A stretch of 18,169 nt of DNA, from assembly GCA_050288085.1 (NCBI GenBank), contig JBNKDD010000101.1, positions 1-18,169 on the forward strand. Reading direction: 5' to 3'. Shown in pieces: positions 7,469 through 13,215 of the stretch. The stretch's first letter is position 1. Every line of letters begins with the position of its first letter. The DNA comes from JBNKDD01 sp050288085 (GTDB lineage Bacteria > Chloroflexota > Anaerolineae > Aggregatilineales > UBA3940). The notes under the pieces are model-generated. The model was not told the DNA's origin and searched no databases. It worked only from the letters and a program-made list of their open reading frames with translations. The translations under genes were made by a program, and so were the position numbers.

Positions 7469-7894
7469 CTAACTCCTCACAATGATCAGGGCACGTTCTT
7501 TAAGTACCGGTTCCCCAGCCTGATTGGTGTAATCGGTCAGAAACTCGACAAACTCCATTTTGCTGGAGCGCCCCTCTCTGGTGTAGATATCGGTGATGCG
7601 AGTTTCGACCGTAATGGAGTCACCAACTTTCAGAGGAGAAAAATACTCATACTCCTGCTCTGAATGGAGTACGTTGAATATTTCCACGCCGATCTCTTTT
7701 AAGGCCATTTCCAACGTCATCGGTCCCCAGAAGGCTAAAACGGTGGGAAAGGTCGGCGGGACAGCCCGGTTATCATCAGCAATGTAGGCCGGGTTGGGAT
7801 CATCAATCGCCAGGGCGAACTCACGGACTTTGCCGCGCTCAATCGTAAAGGTATATGCCGGGAAAACTTTTCCCTTGTGGGACAGATCAACCAT
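7469..7894 (-). CDS. FAS1-like dehydratase (HadA-like) partner subunit
   Basis: A 141-residue hotdog protein of the MaoC N-terminal/FAS1-like dehydratase family, recognised from FPAYTFTIERGKVREFALAI followed by DPNP and, later, FSPLKVGDSITV. It lacks the Asp-x4-His dyad, as HadA does, and is expected to contribute the substrate-binding tunnel to a heterodimer with the catalytic HadB-like subunit just downstream. I chose the ATG at 7894 because AAAGGA lies six bases before it and the family usually begins here. The frame is also open to an ATG at 7978, which would add 28 residues without a hotdog match and has only a weak GGA. The promoter near 8029-8056 would give a leader of about 128 bases to 7894 or 44 bases to 7978, which leaves some room for the longer form. 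Confidence 0.88.
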   Translation of the reverse strand: MVDLSHKGKVFPAYTFTIERGKVREFALAIDDPNPAYIADDNRAVPPTFPTVLAFWGPMTLEMALKEIGVEIFNVLHSEQEYEYFSPLKVGDSITVETRITDIYTREGRSSKMEFVEFLTDYTNQAGEPVLKERALIIVRS

Positions 7895-8028
7895 ACCATA
7901 TCCTTTCTGTGTAGGTGTCGGAATACCCTCATCAGCATACCCGACACCCACTGGTTTTGCCAAGCCAGTAGACGGCATGATACAATCCGTTCGTCCTCAA
8001 CTTCACAAGAATACAAGGGAACGGTAGA

Positions 8029-8056
8029 ATATTAAGAGGAAATAGATAATTGTCAA
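8029..8056 (-). promoter_or_regulatory. Sigma-70 promoter of the MaoC/Had-like pair
   Basis: On the minus strand a perfect TTGACA (8056-8051) is followed after 16 bases by TAATAT (8034-8029). Transcription would start near 8022 and lead into the two hotdog genes. No copy of the TetR palindrome is present here, so this unit may not share the dehydrogenase operon's operator. Confidence 0.65.
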
Positions 8057-8158
8057 CCTTTGGTTTTCCAAAAAACTTCTATTTTCCATACAGTTGGCCC
8101 ATTGTCTGGCCCAACTTGAAAAGCTATCACCTTGTAAATCGCAATGCAGGAGGTAAAT

Positions 8159-8887
8159 GTGAGCACCTGGGCTAAACAATTCGCCTTGGTTTTCTTGGTT
8201 GGTTTTATCGGGCTGGCCCTGGCACTGGGTTACAGTTTAATGGGAACCGGCGCATTACTCGGCGAGAATCCGTTTCTGATCGTACTGAGGAATGCCGGTC
8301 TGAGCTTTATGGCGGCAGGAATGGCACTGTGGGTGTTTACCCGCCGTGAGGCAGCCGGAAAGAAAGGTCTCGCCCCACTATTCACGTTGTTGACTCTGGG
8401 GGGCTGCCTGCTCTCCTTACTCAGTGTGATTTTCCCCCCAAGTGGCAGTCTCAGCACCACCCCCAGCGTTGGCGGTTTAGGTCTGAACCTTGCGGCTATG
8501 GTGCTTGGTATACTGGCTATGATCATCGATCCAGCCTACCCGAAACCGCTAACCGTCAGTTGGCCCGAAGGTGGCGAACCGGTACCAACCATCAACAACC
8601 ATGGCGAGGAAAGCGAAACTGAGAAAGCCGCCGTCCAAACCGATGACCTGGCTCAAATCGAAGGGATTGGCCCAGAGATTCGCCGGATTTTATTCAATGC
8701 AGGGATATATAATTTTTCAGCCCTGTCTGAGCGTAAACCAGATGAGTTATTGACCATCATTAAAGCCGCTAATTTCCAGGCCCCGGTGAATACACAAAGC
8801 TGGCCGGAGCAGGCACGATTGGCAGCAGAAGGTGATTGGGAAGCCCTGGATATCTTGCGTGAAGACCTGGCAGGAGGGCAATCCTAA
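8159..8887 (+). CDS. Four-helix membrane protein with helix-hairpin-helix tail
   Basis: A 242-residue protein of unknown role. Four hydrophobic segments are visible at about residues 7-29, 39-60, 72-92 and 103-122, followed by a polar linker (about 130-160). A soluble C-terminal helix-hairpin-helix-like domain (about 161-232) contains LAQIEGIGPEIRRILFNAGI, a pattern shared with small DNA- or protein-binding domains often described as flap-endonuclease-like or ribosomal-protein-associated. The start is a GTG at 8159 with AGGAGG five bases upstream. An in-frame ATG at 8144 lies before this ribosome site and has none of its own, so it is not the start. Membrane tethering plus this domain hints at nucleoid or envelope organisation, but no activity can be assigned. 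It precedes malate dehydrogenase by 111 bases. Confidence 0.85.
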   Translation: MSTWAKQFALVFLVGFIGLALALGYSLMGTGALLGENPFLIVLRNAGLSFMAAGMALWVFTRREAAGKKGLAPLFTLLTLGGCLLSLLSVIFPPSGSLSTTPSVGGLGLNLAAMVLGILAMIIDPAYPKPLTVSWPEGGEPVPTINNHGEESETEKAAVQTDDLAQIEGIGPEIRRILFNAGIYNFSALSERKPDELLTIIKAANFQAPVNTQSWPEQARLAAEGDWEALDILREDLAGGQS

Positions 8888-8923
8888 ATAAACATCACCT
8901 GGGTGGATTCGTGACAGCCATCA

Positions 8924-8941
8924 AAGATTCAGTGGAATCTT
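8924..8941 (+). other. Short perfect hairpin between membrane gene and mdh
   Basis: AAGATTC (8924-8930), loop AGTG, and GAATCTT (8935-8941) form a seven-pair stem. There is no T run after it, so it is not a convincing intrinsic terminator; it may stabilise a transcript end or be a protein-binding inverted repeat. Confidence 0.4.
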
Positions 8942-8998
8942 CAGTCAAAGAGCACGTTCAGTAAACGGTAAGTTGATGAAGAGAGGTTGATCTAAAAG

Positions 8999-9943
8999 AT
9001 GCGAAAAAAGGTCACGATTGTCGGTGCAGGCAATGTAGGCGCAACAGCCGCCCACTGGATTGCCGCTCACGACCTGGCGGACGTTGTTCTGGTTGATATC
9101 GTTGAGGGGATGCCGCAGGGAAAGGCGCTCGACCTGGCAGAGTCTGGGCCGGTTGAAGGATTTGACCTCAACATCATAGGTACAAACGATTTTGCGGATA
9201 CGGCTGGCTCCGATGTGTGTGTGGTGACGGCAGGTGTACCCCGCCGAAAAGACCCCAAAACGGGGAAATATCCCAGCCGTGACGAACTGGTTAAGACGAA
9301 CCAAAAGATTGTGGGCGGGGTCGTCAAGGCTCTTGCCGAACATTCACCCAATACGGTATTGCTTATTGTGTCCAACCCGCTGGATGCTATGTGTCATGTC
9401 GCCCTACAGGAAAGCGGGCTATCTTGCAGCAAGGTGATTGGGCAAGCGGGTGTGCTTGACACCGCCCGGTATAAGACCTTCATAGCCATGGAACTGGGAG
9501 TGTCGGTGAGAGATGTGCATGGTTTAGTACTTGGCGGGCATGGCGACACAATGGTTCCGCTCCCTCACCATACATCCGTCGCCGGTATCCCTGTGCTTGA
9601 ATTAATGTCCCGTGAGAAGCTGGACTCGATTATCGAGCGAACCCGGAAGGGTGGCGGAGAAATCGTCGGGCTGCTGGGTTACAGCGGCTACTACGCCCCC
9701 GCATCGGCGACAGTCAGCATGGTTGAGGCTATTGTCAAAGATCAAAAGCGAGTGATCCCATCAGCGGTGTGCTTGCAGGGTCAGTATGGCTACAAAGACC
9801 TGTTCCTCGGCGTACCATGTGTACTCGGTGCAAATGGCGTCGAGAAGGTGATCGAGATGAAACTCAGTAATGAAGAAAGAGCCATGCTGGAATATTCAGC
9901 CGAAGCTGTTAAACAGGTAGTCGAAGTCCTGGGGTACAACTGA
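8999..9943 (+). CDS. mdh: Malate dehydrogenase, LDH-like type
   Basis: NAD-dependent oxidation of malate to oxaloacetate in the citric acid cycle. The 314-residue chain shows the Rossmann loop GAGNVG (9-14), Asp33 that selects NAD+, the substrate-binding arginines Arg82, Arg94 and Arg157, SNPLDA (125-130) and the catalytic GGHGD with His181. The tetrameric LDH-like bacterial malate dehydrogenases, as in Chloroflexus, are the closest type I recall. The active-site loop is unusual: between PR (81-82) and SRDEL (93-97) there are 10 residues (RKDPKTGKYP) where the common form has about four (KPGM). The start at 8999 follows GAGAGG by 12 bases, a long spacing, and no better in-frame start exists because a TAA lies just upstream. 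A hairpin follows the stop. Confidence 0.95.
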   Translation: MRKKVTIVGAGNVGATAAHWIAAHDLADVVLVDIVEGMPQGKALDLAESGPVEGFDLNIIGTNDFADTAGSDVCVVTAGVPRRKDPKTGKYPSRDELVKTNQKIVGGVVKALAEHSPNTVLLIVSNPLDAMCHVALQESGLSCSKVIGQAGVLDTARYKTFIAMELGVSVRDVHGLVLGGHGDTMVPLPHHTSVAGIPVLELMSREKLDSIIERTRKGGGEIVGLLGYSGYYAPASATVSMVEAIVKDQKRVIPSAVCLQGQYGYKDLFLGVPCVLGANGVEKVIEMKLSNEERAMLEYSAEAVKQVVEVLGYN

Positions 9944-9955
9944 ATCAGATTATCG

Positions 9956-9984
9956 GGGACACGGTGTCGATAATACCGTGTCCC
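9956..9984 (+). terminator. Hairpin after malate dehydrogenase, probable terminator
   Basis: GGGACACGGT (9956-9965) and ACCGTGTCCC (9975-9984) form a perfect ten-pair stem with a nine-base loop, 13 bases after the mdh stop. The following bases (AACATTCTTG) are only mildly T-rich, so termination may be partial and allow read-through to the phosphatase gene. Confidence 0.6.
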
Positions 9985-10022
9985 AACATTCTTGCCTCTC
10001 GATTTAGCACAAAGGACATTTG

Positions 10023-11006
10023 ATGAATCGCGCCGTCGATCTTTCTGAAGGCACTGCTTTTGTCGTAACCGACCTGCATGGCGAGTGGGAACCATATGCC
10101 CGTTATCGCGATCATTTCCTTGAGCTGCGTGAAATGGGCCAGGCCGACACGCTGATCTTCCTGGGCGATGTTATCCACGGCTATGGGCCGGAGGAATATG
10201 ATTATTCCCTGCCTATCGTCCTGGATATTATCCGGTTGCAGCGGGAGCTTGGCCCACAAACCGTGATCATGCTGCTGGGTAATCATGAGTTTCCTCACAT
10301 CTATCACATTCCCCTGTCAAAAGGTGACATGGTATTTACCCCGCGTTTTGAACAGGATATGGGCCGCCACCGGGAAGAGGTAATCGACTTTTTCAAAGGG
10401 CTGCCGTTCATCGTGCGCACCCCCGGTGGTGTGATGATGACCCATGCCGGGCCAGGCGCAACCACCGCAACTGGCAAGGCTGCCGAGATGCTGCTCGATT
10501 TCAACCACGACAAGCTGCTTAGAGAAGCCGATCGCCTGCTTAATCAAAGTGATGTACAGGACCTTTTGCAGAGAACGTTCGGCAGTCGAGCGGGAGATTA
10601 TGAAGAAAATGTCAGAAGCCTGCTGGCTGTCAACGGGCCGGACGACCCCCGCTATTACGATCTACTGCGCGGTATCATTGTCAGTAATCTGGAGCCGGAA
10701 TGGTCGATTCTATGGGACTTCTTCTTCTCACAATGTGAAGAAGGTCACCCGCGCAATATCTACCACAACATCGTCAGCCACTTTCTGCGGTTGTTTTCGA
10801 GAACCGGGAACATCCAGACGGTGGTGGTCACCGGGCATATTCGGGTGCTGGGGGGATACGAAGTTGTCGCCGATTGGCACTTAAGGCTGGCAAGCTGGGC
10901 GCACGCTACGCCCAATGAAGCCGGGAGCTTCTTGCTGTTCCCTGTTACGGAACACTTTCAAGAGGCAGAAGAACTGATTCCCTATATACATCCAATACCA
11001 GGATAA
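10023..11006 (+). CDS. Calcineurin-like metallophosphatase (PPP-type)
   Basis: A 327-residue cytoplasmic protein of the metallophosphoesterase superfamily, with a dinuclear metal centre expected. Motifs in order: DLHG (17-20, the D-x-H ligand pair), GDVIHGYG (48-55, at the place of GDxVDRG), GNHE (86-89), THAGP (140-144) and a late TGHIRVLGG segment carrying the last histidine. The order and spacing fit the PPP protein-phosphatase/diadenosine-tetraphosphatase branch, but the DRG of the second motif is HGY here, so the substrate may differ from either. The start is the ATG at 10023, with AAAGGA six bases upstream; the in-frame TTG just before it is not needed. The gene ends 12 bases from the convergent Nudix gene with no terminator between them. 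Confidence 0.88.
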   Translation: MNRAVDLSEGTAFVVTDLHGEWEPYARYRDHFLELREMGQADTLIFLGDVIHGYGPEEYDYSLPIVLDIIRLQRELGPQTVIMLLGNHEFPHIYHIPLSKGDMVFTPRFEQDMGRHREEVIDFFKGLPFIVRTPGGVMMTHAGPGATTATGKAAEMLLDFNHDKLLREADRLLNQSDVQDLLQRTFGSRAGDYEENVRSLLAVNGPDDPRYYDLLRGIIVSNLEPEWSILWDFFFSQCEEGHPRNIYHNIVSHFLRLFSRTGNIQTVVVTGHIRVLGGYEVVADWHLRLASWAHATPNEAGSFLLFPVTEHFQEAEELIPYIHPIPG

Positions 11007-11018
11007 ACACCTTCCTGA

Positions 11019-11645
11019 TTAATCAAACTCAGCCGACCAATCAGAGTTAGCAAAGCGGTCAAACAATCTTCTAATCTGCACTTCGGTTACCCGTTTGGTA
11101 GACAATTCGGGCAGGTTGTCCGGCGCAAAAAAGCCTACAGCCTCTGTCTCCATGCTGGTGGTTGGCGATCCCCCCTGTAACTCACAAAGGAAGAACATCT
11201 TATAGACAGCGTGAGGGTTGGGTGGATGCCCATGCCGGGGGAGGTCGCGATCATAGATTGCCAGCAGTTTGACCGCCCGAACCTGATAGCCTGCTTCTTC
11301 AAACACCTCGCGCTCGGCGACCTGGGCAGGCGTATCGGTGACATCAGCCCAACCGCCGGGCAGCGTCCAACACCCATCCTCACGCTCCTTAACCAGCAAT
11401 AATTCGCCCCCCCGAAAAACAACACCCCGCACGTCAACAATCGGTGTGAGACGATTCGGGCTGCGGGTATAGAGGCTGTCAATGGGCTGGCTTGCATCAG
11501 CGGAGGCTTCGATTTCATCGATAAGCTGGCCGACCATTCGATAACGCTCAAGGTCAAATGGATCGTCTGCCGAAGACAGGCCGCTCTCAGCAATCGCCCG
11601 CAGCCGGTTCAACCAATCTGTCCACTGTGATGATCTTTCAGGCAT
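11019..11645 (-). CDS. Nudix hydrolase with N-terminal helical domain (copy 2)
   Basis: Nudix enzymes cleave nucleoside diphosphates linked to another group. This 208-residue protein opens with a helical segment (about residues 8-50; WLNRLRAIAESGL then DPFDLERY) of the type found N-terminal to Nudix domains that hydrolyse ADP-ribose or CDP-choline. The Nudix box follows at 98-120, ending in REVFEEAGY. The first conserved Glu of GX5E is Asp104; the metal-binding REVFEE core is intact, so activity is likely but perhaps altered. It is clearly a paralogue of the gene just upstream: VDVRGVV, LLVKER, DRD-PRHG and the final EFD are shared. I place the start at the ATG at 11645, two bases after that gene's TGA, which implies coupled translation; a TTG at 11651 would overlap by four bases. 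Confidence 0.92.
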   Translation of the reverse strand: MPERSSQWTDWLNRLRAIAESGLSSADDPFDLERYRMVGQLIDEIEASADASQPIDSLYTRSPNRLTPIVDVRGVVFRGGELLLVKEREDGCWTLPGGWADVTDTPAQVAEREVFEEAGYQVRAVKLLAIYDRDLPRHGHPPNPHAVYKMFFLCELQGGSPTTSMETEAVGFFAPDNLPELSTKRVTEVQIRRLFDRFANSDWSAEFD

Positions 11646-11647
11646 GG

Positions 11648-12271
11648 TCAATCAAACTCGGTCGGCCACTCAGGGTGAGCGCAAAGATCAAACAGACGAT
11701 CCACCTGACCGGATGACCCTCGCAGCGGGGATAGAGCGGGGATTTGATCACGGTCAAAGAAACCAACGCCATTTGTCTCAATGCTAAAGGTTGGTTCGCC
11801 GCCGAGCAAATCACATTGAAAGAACAGGACATAAACACTAAACGGAAGAGGTGAAAGGCCATGCCGGGGATGATCCCGATCAAAGATAGCTAACAGGCGG
11901 GTCGCTTCGACCTCGTAGCCGGTCTCTTCATAGACTTCGCGCTCAACTGCCTGCTTTGGGGATTCACCGGTATCAGCCGCACCGCCGGGAACGGCCCATA
12001 ATTCTTCTCTGCGTTCCTTGACCAACAGCATTTTACCCTGGCGGATAACCACTCCCCGCACATCAACCTTAGGAGTAGCATATCCTTTTTGATGGGCAAA
12101 TATATTCTGGATGGTTGTAAAATCATTGCCGGTATGAGCGGCAGCCATCTCGGCAGCGATGTCACGGATTGCTTCGTAGCGTTCGATATCAAATGGGTCA
12201 GTCGCATATGTCAGGCCAATCTGAGAGACAGCCTGCAAGCGCCTGACCCAATCTAACCATTGAGCAGTCAT
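11648..12271 (-). CDS. Nudix hydrolase with N-terminal helical domain (copy 1)
   Basis: A 207-residue paralogue of the following gene. The N-terminal helical domain (about residues 4-45) contains WLDWVRRLQAVSQIGL and DPFDIERY, the pattern of the domain found before Nudix folds in ADP-ribose and CDP-choline pyrophosphatases. The Nudix box is complete: G97-x5-E103-x7-R111-E112-V-Y-E115-E116-T-G-Y119, with the metal-binding REVYEE helix intact. The ATG overlaps the TGA of the TIR-HEAT gene by four bases (ATGA), a strong sign of coupled translation and shared function. The exact substrate cannot be read; ADP-ribose-type compounds are the hypothesis suggested by the TIR neighbour. Confidence 0.94.
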   Translation of the reverse strand: MTAQWLDWVRRLQAVSQIGLTYATDPFDIERYEAIRDIAAEMAAAHTGNDFTTIQNIFAHQKGYATPKVDVRGVVIRQGKMLLVKERREELWAVPGGAADTGESPKQAVEREVYEETGYEVEATRLLAIFDRDHPRHGLSPLPFSVYVLFFQCDLLGGEPTFSIETNGVGFFDRDQIPALSPLRGSSGQVDRLFDLCAHPEWPTEFD

Positions 12272-13161
12272 TTTGGTTTTCCGCTTTGTTGGTTACCGGT
12301 CTGGGCCTCCAAAGCTTTCAGTGCCTCCGGTGTGCCAAGTTCCCACAGCGCCATCTCGACGGCGGCATTCACATCAGGGTCAGGATCATTTAGCCGGGCG
12401 ATCAACCCAGGCACAGCACCGGCATCTCCCAACCAGCCGAGGGCATCGGCGGCGGCTTTACGGACCCGATCATGTACGTCACTCAACGCTTCTACCAGAG
12501 CAGGGACAACATCCGTGCTGCCGACTTCGGCAAGAGCATCAGCCGCCAGGACACGAACCATGCTGTCCGAGTCTTTAAGGGCTTTGGCCAGGTGATTGAT
12601 CGCCCGCTTATCATGAATTTGACCCAACGCCCAGACAGCCGCCCCACGTACTTGCTCCGATGCATCGTGACACATGTCCAGCAAATTAGGGACAGCCCGC
12701 GAATCCCGCAAGGCTCCCAGAGATTCAGCCGCCGATTTTCGCACAGCTACTGCCTGGGCATAGAGGTCTTTCAGGAGATGGGTAAGCACAACATCTTTTA
12801 AATGCGTGAGCAGGTCATCCCAGGGTTGAGACTGTGTGAAATCGACCAGCTTGGTATGACGTTTGATGCCGTCAAAACCAGTAGGTTTAATCATCACCAG
12901 GATGACCGGTTTTCGCTGCTCTAAGGCAGCACTCCAGGCATATTCAGCTACTACGGACTCAAGCGTGTGTGGGGTTAGCACCACAATTTCTGCCAGCGCC
13001 TGGCGGATCACCTGTTCAACCTCCGCACGCCAATCCTTGCGTGACCGGCGCGACGGCAGGTATACCCAGGCATCCAACCGGGCCTGGTATTTCAACTTGT
13101 CAACGAGCTGATCTGCAAAACGCTCATCGTTGGGATGATAGACAACCAGTACATTTCTCAT
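12268..13161 (-). CDS. TIR-like domain fused to HEAT repeats
   Basis: A 297-residue two-part protein. Residues 1 to about 92 resemble a TIR domain: first strand NVLVVYHPNDERFADQLVDKL, the DAWVYLP strand, DW-AEVEQVIRQA helix (43-55), EIVVLTP strand (58-64), and KPVILVMI (84-91). Residues about 140-290 hold some five HEAT/PBS-lyase-type repeats of about 31 residues (for example VRKSAAESLGALRD and VRGAAVWALGQIHD), expected to make a curved binding scaffold. TIR domains either bind partners or cleave NAD+. The usual catalytic Glu column appears to hold Ala75, with Glu73 two residues away, so enzymatic activity is uncertain. The ATG at 13161 has only a weak ribosome site. The gene follows an M20 peptidase by 54 bases and overlaps a Nudix gene by four bases. 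Confidence 0.85.
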   Translation of the reverse strand: MRNVLVVYHPNDERFADQLVDKLKYQARLDAWVYLPSRRSRKDWRAEVEQVIRQALAEIVVLTPHTLESVVAEYAWSAALEQRKPVILVMIKPTGFDGIKRHTKLVDFTQSQPWDDLLTHLKDVVLTHLLKDLYAQAVAVRKSAAESLGALRDSRAVPNLLDMCHDASEQVRGAAVWALGQIHDKRAINHLAKALKDSDSMVRVLAADALAEVGSTDVVPALVEALSDVHDRVRKAAADALGWLGDAGAVPGLIARLNDPDPDVNAAVEMALWELGTPEALKALEAQTGNQQSGKPK

Positions 13162-13215
13162 AGGCCGATTCTTCCCAGGGAATGTTGTAACTTAATCCTC
13201 CAAAGTCACCCCTAT

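Noticed and set aside
7895..7978. 28-residue N-terminal extension of the FAS1-like dehydratase
   Set aside because: Not part of the hotdog fold and poorly supported by a ribosome site, although not fully excluded.
8144..8158. ATG start for the membrane-HhH gene
   Set aside because: The AGGAGG lies after this ATG and directly before the in-frame GTG at 8159, so the GTG is the start.
10020..10022. TTG start for the metallophosphatase
   Set aside because: The next codon is ATG with AAAGGA at six bases, which is the better start.
11019..13161. Assignment of the TIR cassette as a Thoeris system
   Set aside because: No ThsA-like (SIR2/SLOG or Macro-TM) effector gene is adjacent, and the partner genes are Nudix hydrolases.
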